Source: an uncultured Lachnospiraceae bacterium (GTDB lineage Bacteria; Bacillota; Clostridia; Lachnospirales; Lachnospiraceae). Taken from it: DNA of 64,000 nt. Shown piece by piece: positions 51,401 to 60,617 of the stretch. The notes beneath the pieces are model-generated. The model was not told where the DNA came from and did no database searches. It saw only the letters and a program-made list of their open reading frames with translations. A program made the translations under genes and the position numbers. Each line of letters starts with the position of its first letter. The first letter of the stretch is position 1. The stretch is from the NCBI GenBank assembly GCA_910585905.1, contig CAJUID010000008.1:1-64000 (forward strand). Direction: 5' to 3'.

Positions 51401-53376
51401 AGGAGATTGTTATTACTAATACAAATCTAATCGCTGATATGGTAGATAAAATACAGCCGTGCAGCCCTAGAAAATGCCCACCGGAAATTGAAAATTCTGA
51501 CCAGGATCTGCGCGATATTTGTTATAATAGGGCGCATGAGATATATGGTCCAGATCTTCCGTCTGTTGTTACGGAGCGGCTGGAACGTGAGCTTAATTCT
51601 ATTATTAGCAATGGATATGCCGTGATGTATATTATTGCCCAGAAATTAGTATGGAAATCCAATGAAGACGGGTATTTGGTGGGTTCGAGAGGTTCGGTTG
51701 GCTCCTCGTTTGCGGCAACGATGTCGGGTATTACAGAAATTAATCCACTTCCTGCACACTATTATTGTAAAAAGTGCCATTATTGTGATTTTGATTCTGA
51801 AGAATTGAAGGCGCATTCTGGCAATTCGGCATGTGACCTGCCAGATAAAATATGTCCAGAGTGCGGAGCGATGCTGGAAAAGGAGGGGCATGATATTCCT
51901 TTTGAGACATTCCTTGGCTTTAAGGGAAATAAGGAGCCGGATATTGACTTGAATTTTTCCAGCGAATACCAAAGTAATGCACATGATTATACAGAAGTAA
52001 TTTTTGGCGCTGGGCAGACATTCCGTGCGGGAACGGTCGGAACGCTGGCTGAGAAGACAGCATATGGCTATGTCAAAAAGTATTGTGAAGAGCGAAACCT
52101 GACAAAACGCAGCGCGGAGATTGAGCGGATTGCTGGCGGCTGTGAGGGAGTTAGGCGCTCAACAGGACAGCATCCCGGCGGGATTGTTGTTTTGCCGGTT
52201 GGGGAGGAAATCTATACCTTTACCCCAGTGCAGCATCCGGCAAATGATATGACGACAAAAATTGTAACTACACATTTTGATTATCATAAGATAGATGCCA
52301 ATCTTTTAAAGCTTGATATTTTAGGCCATCAGGACCCAACTATGATCCGTATGTTAGAGGATCTTACTGATATTGATGCCGGAAAGATTAGGATGGATGA
52401 CAGCAAGGTTCTGTCACTTTTTGCAGGGACAGAAGCGCTAGGTATTACATCGGATGATATTAACGGATGCACGCTTGGATGCCTGGGGCTTCCAGAGTTT
52501 GGAACACCGTTCGTAATTGGGATGCTTCTGGATGCCAAGCCAAAGAACTTTTCGGATCTGGTGCGCATTTCCGGTTTGTCTCATGGGACGGATGTCTGGT
52601 TAAATAATGCACAGTATTATATTACGGAGGGATACTGTACGCTGTCCTCTGCAATCTGTACCCGTGATGACATTATGACTTACCTGATTCATATGGGGGT
52701 GGAAAATGAGCGGGCTTTTAAAATTATGGAAAGTGTCCGTAAGGGAAAAGGGCTGTCACCAGATATGGAAGATGATATGAAGGCGTGCAATGTGCCAGAG
52801 TGGTATTTGGAGTCCTGCAATAAGATAAAATATATGTTCCCAAAAGCCCATGCAGCGGCATATGTTATGATGGCTCTTCGTGTGGCATATTTTAAGGTGT
52901 ATTATCCGTTGGCATATTATGCAGCGTATTTTAGCATCCGTGCAACCTCTTTTGATTATGAACTGATGTGTATGGGAAGGGAACGTTTGGAATACTATAT
53001 GAATGATTACCAGAGCCGCAAAAATGAATTATCTGACAAGGAGAAAAGCACTTTGGAAGATATGAAGATTGTGCAGGAAATGTATGCCAGAGGGTTTGGA
53101 TTCGTTAAGATTGATATTTACCGCTCTAAGGCAAACCGTTTCCAGATTGTGGATGGGAAGCTGATGCCATCCTTTGCGACGATTGATGGGCTTGGTGATA
53201 AGGCAGCAGAAATGATTGAGGACGAGGCGGGAAAAGGTGCATTTTTGTCTAGGGAGGATTTTAAGAACCGCTGCAAGGTTAGTGCAAACACGGTGGACAC
53301 TATGGCAAGGCTTGGGTTGATGGGGGATTTACCGCATACGAACCAGATATCATTGTTAGATTTTATGGAGATGTAA
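48496..53376 (+). CDS. polC: DNA polymerase III PolC-type
   Basis: 1626 residues, longer than the usual 1430-1460. Order: N-terminal domain (1-190), a long low-complexity linker (190-390) holding a 13-residue tandem repeat at 265-329, OB fold (about 405-500), PHP (VELHAHTQMSEMDS near 513) into which a DEDD exonuclease is inserted (VVFDLETTG near 598, then HNAGFDMG and HHRAVDDA), zinc-binding cysteines (CKKCHYCDF, CPECGAML) and the palm with EPDIDLNFSSEYQ. It is the main replicative polymerase of low-GC Gram-positives. The repeat accounts for part of the extra length. Start ATG after GGAGGG at a rather long distance. Confidence 0.96.
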   Translation: MEQSLLDTFEGLSLTDRQKKIFSDVSVKRVILTKELKMVMVYIESDHIIAFREIALLEYALNHEMEKTGFRASVREHFRLSGQYTPEDFWSEYKESILMILKEKNVLLFNMIYHGEVTVEDHFFQVVCENDILFRTRHEEFVELVKDIFRSKADFLIEVSVDYSLPVQDRPPEGYEVFRRNAQGYFSSTHIKNYYSEAADSSGQAESRHVASAVGGNVSLYGEEEEMPSYVAEEGDYLASVREYEAAGSNGIPVETGAVMGVDMPSGGNGAMMGFEVPSGGNGAMMGFDVPSGGNGAMMGFEVPSGENGAMMGFDVPSGENGAMMGFDLASGGEKTPASSKESERKPKKETSQKKAKASSSGSRTQGGYEKRNSYSRSKSKWGSGAIDEECFYGRNCDGELVKIADIQGEIKEVVIEGMVTSVEEREIRNEKVIYMFSISDFTDSIMAKIFLEKDELELMHENIKKGQFLKLKGNPMYDTYSREITIASVRGIKHGVDTREKRMDLHDGPKRVELHAHTQMSEMDSVVPVRDFVKLAKGWGHKALAITDHGVVQAFPDADHEVSADEEFKMLYGVEAYLVDDLIEAVKNGKGQDLQGNFVVFDLETTGIGPKSNQIIEIGAVKVENGKLRDRFSTFVNPGRPIPYPVQKLTGIDDSMVAGARTIEVVLPEFIAFCEGHVMVAHNAGFDMGFIEQKAKEQGIAIDYTVIDTVAVARALLPDLKRYKLDTVAKRLGVSLENHHRAVDDAGATAEIFVRMADRLLEKGIDTLEKLNEFSVPDAATIQKMPAYHAVILAKNETGRVNLYRLVSESHLKYFNRRPKLPKSLYLKWKEGLMIGSACEAGELYRALVEEKPEEEIDRLVNFYDYLEIQPLGNNAFMIRDADRYPQIQDENDLMEINRRIVELGETYGKLVVATCDVHFLEAEDEVYRRIIMAGKGFSDADEQAPLYFRTTDEMLAEFQYLGAKKAEEIVITNTNLIADMVDKIQPCSPRKCPPEIENSDQDLRDICYNRAHEIYGPDLPSVVTERLERELNSIISNGYAVMYIIAQKLVWKSNEDGYLVGSRGSVGSSFAATMSGITEINPLPAHYYCKKCHYCDFDSEELKAHSGNSACDLPDKICPECGAMLEKEGHDIPFETFLGFKGNKEPDIDLNFSSEYQSNAHDYTEVIFGAGQTFRAGTVGTLAEKTAYGYVKKYCEERNLTKRSAEIERIAGGCEGVRRSTGQHPGGIVVLPVGEEIYTFTPVQHPANDMTTKIVTTHFDYHKIDANLLKLDILGHQDPTMIRMLEDLTDIDAGKIRMDDSKVLSLFAGTEALGITSDDINGCTLGCLGLPEFGTPFVIGMLLDAKPKNFSDLVRISGLSHGTDVWLNNAQYYITEGYCTLSSAICTRDDIMTYLIHMGVENERAFKIMESVRKGKGLSPDMEDDMKACNVPEWYLESCNKIKYMFPKAHAAAYVMMALRVAYFKVYYPLAYYAAYFSIRATSFDYELMCMGRERLEYYMNDYQSRKNELSDKEKSTLEDMKIVQEMYARGFGFVKIDIYRSKANRFQIVDGKLMPSFATIDGLGDKAAEMIEDEAGKGAFLSREDFKNRCKVSANTVDTMARLGLMGDLPHTNQISLLDFMEM
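49288..49482 (+). repeat. Five tandem 39-bp repeats inside polC
   Basis: Each unit encodes PSG(G/E)NGAMMGF(E/D)V; five full units run without gaps, with degenerate half-units at both ends (ETGAVMGVDM before, ASGGE after). Third-base and E/D, G/E differences show the units have begun to diverge. Multiples of three bases keep the frame open. Confidence 0.95.
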
Positions 53377-53499
53377 GGAAGCAGCAAAACATCTCGAATG
53401 GGACTTCAATTTAAGAAACAAAAGATAAGATAAAATGCCAAATTAAATAGTTTCATTTTTTTATAAATATATGAAATAAGACAGAGAGGGAGGATTTAT

Positions 53500-54204
53500 A
53501 TGCCAGGATATTACGGTTACTATTTTGACCCAACTTACTTGCTTGTTATTGTAGGGGCAGTGCTTTGCATGATTGCTTCTGCCAATGTGAGCCGCACATT
53601 TAACAAATACAGCAGGGTAGGAACAATGCGCGGGGTGACCGCGGAGCAGGCGGCAGCACAGATTTTACAAGGGGCAGGGATTCATGATGTGCGTATTGAG
53701 CGGATCAGTGGAAATCTGACAGACCATTATGACCCAAGAAATAAGGTTTTGCGTTTATCTGATAGTGTCTATGGTTCCGCATCAGTTGCAGCGGTGGGCG
53801 TTGCAGCACATGAGTGTGGTCATGCTGTGCAGCATCATGCTGGTTACATGCCGATTAAAATAAGGAATACCATTGTACCAGTAGTAAATTTGGGCTCTAA
53901 GCTGTCATGGCCTGTGATCGTGCTCGGTTTGATTATGAGTTCAACAAGATTGCTTCAGGTAGGCATTCTGCTTTTCGGTTTGACGCTTATTTTTCAAGTG
54001 GTAACACTACCGGTGGAATTTAATGCTTCTGGCAGGGCACTGCGTATTTTAAAGGAACGGAGTATATTGTATGATAATGAAGTGGGTGCGGCAAGAAAGG
54101 TATTGGCAGCCGCGGCTATGACTTATGTAGTGTCGGTTGTCTCAACGATATTACAGCTGCTCCGCCTGGTTCTGCTTTTTGGCCGTCGCTCGGATGATAG
54201 ATAG
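53500..54204 (+). CDS. YugP-type zinc metallopeptidase
   Basis: 234 residues, membrane protein. VAAHECGHAVQHHAGY contains the HExxH-like site as HECGH; membrane segments lie at the N-terminus (LLVIVGAVLCMIASA), around 130-150 and at the C-terminus. It begins with YYGYYFDPTYLL, a familiar opening of this family. Its substrate is unknown. AGGGAGGA precedes the ATG. Confidence 0.85.
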   Translation: MPGYYGYYFDPTYLLVIVGAVLCMIASANVSRTFNKYSRVGTMRGVTAEQAAAQILQGAGIHDVRIERISGNLTDHYDPRNKVLRLSDSVYGSASVAAVGVAAHECGHAVQHHAGYMPIKIRNTIVPVVNLGSKLSWPVIVLGLIMSSTRLLQVGILLFGLTLIFQVVTLPVEFNASGRALRILKERSILYDNEVGAARKVLAAAAMTYVVSVVSTILQLLRLVLLFGRRSDDR

Positions 54205-54285
54205 TGACAAGATGTAGTGATTTTTGGCAGCAGTAGTAAAAAATGTCGTGCCGAAATCTAGTCTTGGTGATAAGGGGGCTATGGG

Positions 54286-54954
54286 GTGGAGAAAATTGCA
54301 GTTATTGAGGATGATGTGTTATTAAATAGGGCACTTACTATTATGTTACAGAAGGAAGGATATACAGTGCTTTCAGCGTTTAACTGCAGGGAGGGTGAAA
54401 AGATACTGGAGGAGCATCCAAGCCTGTTACTGCTTGATATTGGCCTGCCGGACGGAAATGGCATGGAGTTTTGTCATTATGCTGTCAAAAGAATGGGGAT
54501 TCCGGTTTTGTTCCTTACTGCAAAGGATGAAGAAATTGATATCATCCGTGGTTTTGACGCCGGTTGTGAGGATTACATTGTAAAACCTTTCTCAGCGGAT
54601 ATCTTAAAGCGCCGGATTGATGTTGCGCTGCGGAGAAAACGGGGAACAAACTTGTTTCAGATTGGCGATCTGCAGGTGGATATTGATAAAAAACAGCTTT
54701 TTGTCAGGGGCAGGCAGGTAAAGGTTACGGCAAAGGAGTATCAGCTTTTGGAGTGTTTTATGCAAAATAGAGGACAGGTGCTGACGAAAGAAGTCCTGTT
54801 GCAAAAGCTTTGGGATATGAATGGAATCTTTGTGGAAGAAAATACATTGTTTGTGACAATTGGCAGGCTGCGGAAAAAAGTGGAGGAGAATCCTTCTGAT
54901 CCTATCTATATCAAGACTGTTTATGGAATAGGATATATTTTTGGAGATGTCTAA
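54286..54954 (+). CDS. OmpR-family response regulator
   Basis: 222 residues, GTG start. Receiver domain: IAVIEDDVLLN, phospho-acceptor in LLLLDIGLPDG, VLFLTAKDEE, YIVKPFS. C-terminal winged helix: VTAKEYQLLECFMQNRGQVLT and VFVT-type recognition segment ENTLFVTIGRLRKKVE. Translationally coupled to the histidine kinase (its stop overlaps the kinase ATG by one base). Probably controls the ABC transporter downstream. Confidence 0.95.
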   Translation: MEKIAVIEDDVLLNRALTIMLQKEGYTVLSAFNCREGEKILEEHPSLLLLDIGLPDGNGMEFCHYAVKRMGIPVLFLTAKDEEIDIIRGFDAGCEDYIVKPFSADILKRRIDVALRRKRGTNLFQIGDLQVDIDKKQLFVRGRQVKVTAKEYQLLECFMQNRGQVLTKEVLLQKLWDMNGIFVEENTLFVTIGRLRKKVEENPSDPIYIKTVYGIGYIFGDV

Positions 54955-55934
54955 TGGAAAAAGGCTGGATAATTGGTGGATTGACTTCCGGGATTGCTTT
55001 GGGGCTGTTAGTAACGGTGCTGATTCCAAAGAGTACCGTGTTGATTTTAGGAGTAATATGGCTGGGAATTACAGTTTATTTGCTAAAGCGGGAACACAAT
55101 ATTAGGAAAAGGCAGTTGGAGGAAATTTCTTGCCAGTTAAATGATATATTGGAACGAAAGCCCTTAGATATTTCTGGAATCCTGGAAGATACTCTGGATG
55201 ACAAGCTTGTCAGCCAGATGGATAAGCTGCAGGAATTGCTGCAGCACTATGATCAGATGTTGTGGGAAGAGCAGGAGAGTATTAAAAAGCTAATTACAGA
55301 TATTGCTCATCAGCTCCGTACTCCTCTTGCCAATATCGAGAGTTATTTGAATTTATGTAGGCAGGGTGAAACCGTGGAGGAAGTTTTATCCTATTTGGAG
55401 GCAATTCAAATTTCTGAAGGGAAGCTTGCGTTTTTGATTGAAAGCTTTATCAAAATTTCCAGGTTGGAGCATTATTGCATTCAGATTAAAAAAGAAAAAC
55501 AGGATATCAGGGAAACTATATTGCAGGCAATGGCCATGATGGGAAAAAAGGCCGATGCGCAACAGGTTGAATTAAAGCTTTTGACTGTAGAGCCTTGTGA
55601 CGTTCTGCATGATAAAAACTGGCTATGTGAGGCAATCAGGAATCTTTTGGATAACAGTATTAAATATTCGCCGGCAGGGAGTATTGTTGAAATCGGTGTT
55701 CAAAATAATGAAATGTTTACGCGGATACAAGTAAGAGATTATGGAATCGGGATTGAGGAAGAGGAGGAGACAAGTATTTTTAACCGTTTTTACCGTGGAA
55801 AGCGGGTAACAACGCAGGACGGTTTTGGGATTGGGCTATATTTGGCGAGGGAAATCGTGCTGCGCCATGATGGTTTTATGAAAGTGGCTAGAAAAGAACA
55901 GGGGCTGCTGGTAGAGATTTATCTGCCAAGATAG
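54954..55934 (+). CDS. Intramembrane-sensing histidine kinase
   Basis: 326 residues. Two closely spaced membrane helices (about 5-24 and 27-45) with only a few residues outside, so no extracellular sensor; these kinases usually read a partner ABC transporter. The H-box is TDIAHQLRTPLANIESYL, with N box AIRNLLDNSIKYS, G boxes DYGIGIEEEE and GFGIGLYLAREI. Together with the regulator and the ABC pair this is a Bce-type cell-envelope stress or antimicrobial-peptide detection module. Confidence 0.9.
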   Translation: MEKGWIIGGLTSGIALGLLVTVLIPKSTVLILGVIWLGITVYLLKREHNIRKRQLEEISCQLNDILERKPLDISGILEDTLDDKLVSQMDKLQELLQHYDQMLWEEQESIKKLITDIAHQLRTPLANIESYLNLCRQGETVEEVLSYLEAIQISEGKLAFLIESFIKISRLEHYCIQIKKEKQDIRETILQAMAMMGKKADAQQVELKLLTVEPCDVLHDKNWLCEAIRNLLDNSIKYSPAGSIVEIGVQNNEMFTRIQVRDYGIGIEEEEETSIFNRFYRGKRVTTQDGFGIGLYLAREIVLRHDGFMKVARKEQGLLVEIYLPR

Positions 55935-55969
55935 AAGGATTTAAAAAAGTGAATGAGTTGGGTTATATA

Positions 55970-56008
55970 AAATAAGAGGCGGTTTTAGGAACTGGTCTCT
56001 TATTTTTG
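55970..56008 (+). terminator. Terminator after the two-component system
   Basis: AAATAAGAG (55970-55978) pairs with CTCTTATTT (55997-56005), followed by more U's. It separates the kinase transcript from the ABC genes. Confidence 0.75.
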
Positions 56009-56108
56009 TGTTTTGGAAAAGATATAATCGGGTGGTTCTATTTCATTCTGTCAGAGGTTTGTCAGAAGTTTTGCCTATACTTTTTGTTGTATGGCATACA
56101 GATTATAC

Positions 56109-56305
56109 AGTTACTATTCATGGCCATTCTAAATATCATGTGTAACATCAGCCGGCTATGCCGTCCGCCGCTGCAAAATCAGCAGTTTTTGTTTTACATA
56201 TGTTGTTTGGAATAGCCTGCATGCAAATTCCAGAAACTAGTCATCCTTTTACATGTAGGAACCACAAGTCTGGCTATTTTTTGAAGTTAGCTGTGAATAG
56301 TAACT
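56109..56305. repeat. MITE-like intergenic repeat, copy B
   Basis: 197 bp with 16-bp terminal inverted repeats: AGTTACTATTCATGGC at the left and the complement of AGTTACTATTCACAGC at the right (14 of 16 match). The interior matches copy A at 36435-36597 in order. It sits between the two-component system and the ABC genes, adding about 200 bases to that gap. Confidence 0.75.
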
Positions 56306-56329
56306 AATTCGGTAGTTTTTATATGTAAG

Positions 56330-56358
56330 TTTACATTGTAGTGTGATATCTTTAGGAT
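56330..56358 (+). promoter_or_regulatory. Possible promoter of the ABC transporter genes
   Basis: TTTACA at 56330-56335, 17-base spacer, TAGGAT at 56353-56358, about 40 bases before the ATPase start. Weak -10. It lies just outside the MITE-like repeat. Confidence 0.4.
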
Positions 56359-56396
56359 AATAAATTGTTTGGAGTAACAAAATTAGGAGGCAGTTT

Positions 56397-57080
56397 ATGG
56401 AAATAGTTAAGACGGAGAACCTTTCAAAGGTCTATGGAAAAAATGAAGCGCAGATATGGGCGTTGAATCATGTAAATATTTGTATTCAGGATGGGGAATT
56501 GATAGCGATTGTTGGTTCTTCAGGGAGCGGCAAAACGACGCTTCTTAATATGCTAGGCGGGTTGGACTATCCGACGGAGGGCAGCATTACAATTCGAAAA
56601 CAGGTGATAAATGCGTTAAAACCGGATGAGAGGACGATTTTCCGGAGAAGAAATATTGGGTTTGTTTTTCAGAATTATAATTTGATGCCAATATTAAATG
56701 TGTATGAAAACATTGTCCTACCATTAAAGTTAGATGGCTTCCAAGAGGATTCGGTGTTTTTAAAAGAAATTATACAGGTATTAAAGCTGGAGGACAAGTT
56801 GGATAGGATGCCGGAAACGCTGTCTGGGGGACAGCAGCAGCGCGTTGCGATAGCTAGGGCGTTGGTTGCTAAACCAGCAATTATCTTGGCAGATGAGCCG
56901 ACGGGCAACTTAGATTCCAGAAATGGCATGGAAGTAATTGGGTTATTAAAGACCAGTGCAAAAAGATTTCATCAGACGATTCTAATCGTCACACATAATG
57001 AGGAGATTGCACAGATGGCGGAGCGGATTATTCGGATTGAGGATGGTGAGGTGCAGGAGGGGAGTTTTCATGAAAAATAA
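56397..57080 (+). CDS. ABC transporter ATP-binding protein, MacB/Bce type
   Basis: 227 residues. Walker A IVGSSGSGKTTLLNMLGG, Q-loop GFVFQNYNLMP, signature LSGGQQQRVAIARAL, Walker B IILADEPTGNLD, H-loop VTHN. Belongs to the LolD/MacB/BceA group that powers FtsX-type permeases in peptide resistance or lipoprotein handling. Overlaps the permease gene by 11 bases, so the pair is produced together. Confidence 0.95.
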   Translation: MEIVKTENLSKVYGKNEAQIWALNHVNICIQDGELIAIVGSSGSGKTTLLNMLGGLDYPTEGSITIRKQVINALKPDERTIFRRRNIGFVFQNYNLMPILNVYENIVLPLKLDGFQEDSVFLKEIIQVLKLEDKLDRMPETLSGGQQQRVAIARALVAKPAIILADEPTGNLDSRNGMEVIGLLKTSAKRFHQTILIVTHNEEIAQMAERIIRIEDGEVQEGSFHEK

Positions 57081-59637
57081 TAATAACGAAATAATTGGGC
57101 TGTTGGCAGGAAAAATCTATGCATTAAACCTAAGGCGAAACAATATTTTAAAAGCTGCAGTTGCTATTTCATTTTTTCTGCTTTTTTCTATTTTTTCTAT
57201 TGTGGTGGGGAGGATAAACGCAGAAAAATTAATGTTTATGCGTATGTCAGGAACAGCTGCTACAACTTTTTTGGAGGATGCTACACTGGAACAGGCAGAA
57301 CAGGTAGCAAAGCTGGATTATATCCAAGATGTTGGAATGGAGTATATTTTAGGGGTGATATGCAAAGAGAAGTACAATATTGGCATCCAAGTTTATGTGA
57401 ACCAGGCGACGTTTGATTCTATGCTAAAGCCGGCATATACGCAGATGAATGGGAAATATCCGAAAAATGAGAATGAAGTAATGCTTTCGAGACGGATTCT
57501 CGAGAGCATGGATATCCATACGCCGAAAATAGGGATGGAAGTTAAGATTGATGATGGAGAGGGGAAAGAGGGAAAATTTATATTAAGTGGTTTTTATACG
57601 GAGTTTATGGGGGAAAAAACGTATTCTTATGGATTTTTTTCTAAGAGATATTATGAAAGACTGGCGAAGTCAGAAAGGGGAGAAACAGTTCTTGCAATCC
57701 GACAAAAGGACTGGTATAGCGGCGAAAAGATAGAAAATTTGCTCTATAAAGATGTCCCAACGATTGACCTTGCACAGCAGTTTATTGGCGGGAATAGCGT
57801 AAGTTATACTGCGGTTTTAGAGCTGGTTGGGGGATTTGATATTGGGTTATGCGGTGCCGTGCTTATTATCCTTTGTTGTAGTATGCTAATCTATAATGTG
57901 ATGTCTCTTTCTTTGCACAGGGAAGTCCGCCAGTATGGGCTGCTGAAAACTTTGGGAACAACCTCATGGCAAATCTATCGAATTGCATGGAAACAAATTG
58001 TGAAGATACTGTTTATTGGCATAGTAGCGGGGATGGCAGCAGGCGGCGTGTTTGTGTTTGGCATTTTGCCAAAGGTATTGGAAGGAAGGTATCTGGATGG
58101 GTTTGGCGAAGCCTCTGCTATGATTAGTTTTCATCCGGTTCTTTTGGCTGGAGCAATTATTTTAACGATAGGATGCACTGTGTTTAGTAGCTTTGTGCCG
58201 GTATGGAAAGTAGGAAGGCTGGCTCCAGTCAAGGCATTACATTATCTTGGCGGTATGGCCCAGACAGGAAGAAAGATAAGGAAGTCCAGTAAAGGAAACC
58301 AGATTGCTGTGATGGCGTGGAGAAATATTTTCAGAAATAGGAAGAGTGCATTTGTTACACTCGGATCTCTATTGCTTGGATTTACAGTAGCACTTGGTTC
58401 GATGGTTCTTGTACGCGGAATAGACTATAAAAATAGGCTTGAAAAGGATAATGATTTTAAGCTTAGTGCGGTGAGTGCTCCCTTTTTATCTGAGGGATAT
58501 CAGGACGCAGATGTTTCTTTTGATGTTGCTTTTGTAGAAAAGATTAGAAGCCTGGAAGGTATCGAAGATATAAAATGCAGTGTGGGAGGGTATTTAAGGT
58601 TAGACAGCGCAGATGATGTATGGCAACCTTTGCTGATTGGAAGCCGCATGGCGGAAGGAATGCAAAATAATGAGGAAAATAAACGCCATGCGGAGCAAGT
58701 TCGAAGATATTATATGGCAGGATTTACAGTTGTAGATGGGGAATTTATAGATGCATTAGAACAGTGTAGCAAATTGTATCATATTACCCTGGATATAGAA
58801 GGTCTGCGGGCAGGTACCAGTGCGGTTGCTTTCCATTTTAATGAGCTATCCAGGCAACTAGAGGATGAGTCTGTTTCGCATATTGGCAATTTGTTTTCGT
58901 TGAAAACTTTTGGGGGAGATGGCTTGGGCGAGATTAAATTTGGCGGATACCTAAAGCGCAGCCAGAAGGGACTTCCACCATGTGAGACAGAGACATCAAC
59001 TTCAGGATATCCTACATTACTGATTAGCCAGGAATGTTTTGAACGGCTAGGGATAGAAGAAAAAATTTTTGCGCTAAATATTGATGTGCAGGAAAAAATG
59101 GAATCTCAGGTTAGATATCAGTTACAACAGATGATACAAGAGCTGGAAAAAGCAAAAAACGAGCAGGAGAATGTATTTGGAGAAGGATATTTTATGTATT
59201 CCAAATCAGAGGCTATTGCTCAGGTGGAATCGGAGCTTCTTCCTATTCGGATTTTAATGTATACGGTTGGCGCACTGCTTGCTTGTATGGGATTGTTTAA
59301 TTATTTTAATGTAACGGTCTCTTCGCTGGAAGCAAGGAAAACGGAGTTCATTGTTATGGAAAGTCTTGGCATGACTGGAAAAGAGCTTCGGCGCATGTTG
59401 GTACTGGAGGGGGTGTATTATAGCAGTCTGATCGCTGTATTTTTGCTGACAGCTGGGAGTGGGATTATGTGGCTGGTTTACCGTATAGGCAAAGCGAGGA
59501 TTTCCTATATGCAGTTTTATTATCCAGTTGCCGGATTGGTAGCATTGTTAGTTTTAATCTATATAGGATGTATTTGTTTGCCATTGTGGATGCTAAAACG
59601 TAGTGGATTAACCTTGGATAAGCGTTTGAGAAGTTGA
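57070..59637 (+). CDS. ABC transporter permease with FtsX domains
   Basis: 855 residues from ATG 57070 (GGAGGGGAG upstream, inside the ATPase gene). First membrane helix near residues 24-45, a large extracellular part, an FtsX core with three helices (about 260-400; MSLSLHREVRQYGLLKTLGTT), a second helix and a large extracellular domain, and a final FtsX core (about 725-850; VSSLEARKTEFIVMESLGMT). This is the duplicated FtsX layout of large antimicrobial-peptide or lipid exporters. With the Bce-like kinase/regulator upstream it likely detects or removes a wall-active compound; the ligand is unknown. Confidence 0.9.
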   Translation: MKNNNNEIIGLLAGKIYALNLRRNNILKAAVAISFFLLFSIFSIVVGRINAEKLMFMRMSGTAATTFLEDATLEQAEQVAKLDYIQDVGMEYILGVICKEKYNIGIQVYVNQATFDSMLKPAYTQMNGKYPKNENEVMLSRRILESMDIHTPKIGMEVKIDDGEGKEGKFILSGFYTEFMGEKTYSYGFFSKRYYERLAKSERGETVLAIRQKDWYSGEKIENLLYKDVPTIDLAQQFIGGNSVSYTAVLELVGGFDIGLCGAVLIILCCSMLIYNVMSLSLHREVRQYGLLKTLGTTSWQIYRIAWKQIVKILFIGIVAGMAAGGVFVFGILPKVLEGRYLDGFGEASAMISFHPVLLAGAIILTIGCTVFSSFVPVWKVGRLAPVKALHYLGGMAQTGRKIRKSSKGNQIAVMAWRNIFRNRKSAFVTLGSLLLGFTVALGSMVLVRGIDYKNRLEKDNDFKLSAVSAPFLSEGYQDADVSFDVAFVEKIRSLEGIEDIKCSVGGYLRLDSADDVWQPLLIGSRMAEGMQNNEENKRHAEQVRRYYMAGFTVVDGEFIDALEQCSKLYHITLDIEGLRAGTSAVAFHFNELSRQLEDESVSHIGNLFSLKTFGGDGLGEIKFGGYLKRSQKGLPPCETETSTSGYPTLLISQECFERLGIEEKIFALNIDVQEKMESQVRYQLQQMIQELEKAKNEQENVFGEGYFMYSKSEAIAQVESELLPIRILMYTVGALLACMGLFNYFNVTVSSLEARKTEFIVMESLGMTGKELRRMLVLEGVYYSSLIAVFLLTAGSGIMWLVYRIGKARISYMQFYYPVAGLVALLVLIYIGCICLPLWMLKRSGLTLDKRLRS

Positions 59638-59788
59638 TGATTTGAGTGATCCGCCCTTGTTCTATTATGCGTATAAGAGGTAGCACAAGCGTGCCTTAGA
59701 GGGAAACATGAAAAAGATAAAAATGCAGGCAGGATAAATTTTACGATGGATAACTGAAAATTATGTCATGGATATTGGGAAAAAGTTC

Positions 59789-59817
59789 TTGCATTTTAGG
59801 GACAAGTATGATATTCT
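59789..59817 (+). promoter_or_regulatory. rplS promoter
   Basis: TTGCAT (59789-59794), 17-base spacer, TATTCT (59812-59817), giving an 85-90 base leader before the GTG. No clear protein-binding RNA mimic was seen in the leader. Confidence 0.5.
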
Positions 59818-59907
59818 GTTACAGTTGTGAGTTGAGATGTTCCTCTGTTACGGCTGCGAAAGCACATAAGTATTAAGAATGTCAACATTGTAAAGGAGGT
59901 CACAGTC

Positions 59908-60255
59908 GTGAACGATATTATTAAAGCAATTGAAGAAGAGCAGTTAAAGTCTGACATTACAGATTTCCGTGTGGGCGATACGGTAAAAGTATATGCAAAG
60001 GTTATCGAGGGTACAAGAGAGCGTATCCAGGTATACGAGGGAACCGTACTTAAGAGGCAGAATGGTGGTGTTCGGGAGACATTTACTGTTAGAAAGCTTT
60101 CTAACGGTGTTGGTGTGGAAAAGACATGGCCGCTGCATTCGCCGATTATTGACAGAATTGAGGTAGTGCGCAGAGGTAAAGTGAGACGTGCTAAATTATT
60201 CTATCTCCGCGGCAGAGTTGGTAAGGCTGCCAAGGTAAAAGAGCTTGTTAAATAG
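59908..60255 (+). CDS. rplS: 50S ribosomal protein L19
   Basis: 115 residues, GTG start behind AAAGGAGGTCA. FRVGDTVKVYAKVIEGTRER, VYEGTVLKRQNGG, TFTVRKLSNGVGVEKTWPLH and GKVRRAKLFYLRGRVGKAAK are diagnostic and complete. Sits at the 30S-50S interface. Its own promoter and terminator make it monocistronic here; the trmD and rimM genes often next to it are absent from the window. Confidence 0.98.
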   Translation: MNDIIKAIEEEQLKSDITDFRVGDTVKVYAKVIEGTRERIQVYEGTVLKRQNGGVRETFTVRKLSNGVGVEKTWPLHSPIIDRIEVVRRGKVRRAKLFYLRGRVGKAAKVKELVK

Positions 60256-60278
60256 TTTTGATTTATGTTTGTCAGAGA

Positions 60279-60307
60279 GAACCCCGTTATTTTGACGGGG
60301 TTCTTTT
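60279..60307 (+). terminator. Rho-independent terminator after rplS
   Basis: GAACCCCGT (60279-60287) and ACGGGGTTC (60295-60303) form a perfect 9-bp stem with loop TATTTTG, followed by TTTT. Confidence 0.95.
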
Positions 60308-60617
60308 ATGTAATCGGAAAGTTATTGTGTGGTGGAATATTGACAAAAATTTTGAAAGAATCTTGGTCAGAGCACAAGCAAAGTCTGTCTCTTTTTTATA
60401 TTTAATAGCGATAGAAACTATGAACAATTGCCAGCATTTCTGCATATAATATTGTGAATTAATCTGGTAAAGCGTTCTTATTTGGGCGGGCGGCAGCAGT
60501 TATTTTATATCCTAGAAAATCTTGTCACAGCGCGGCGTTCATTCACAAGCATGCCAAATGTATTCTTGTGGCTTTTAGAACGATATACCGGGAACTTTTG
60601 CGTAAAAGGAGAGTTTC
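60308..60617. other. Intergenic region with one weak hairpin
   Basis: 310 bases between the rplS terminator and the amidase gene. No credible reading frame. A 6-bp hairpin (CACAAG at 60544-60549, CTTGTG at 60565-60570) followed by GCTTTT is the only structure noticed. The promoter of the amidase must lie here but no good consensus was found. Confidence 0.5.
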
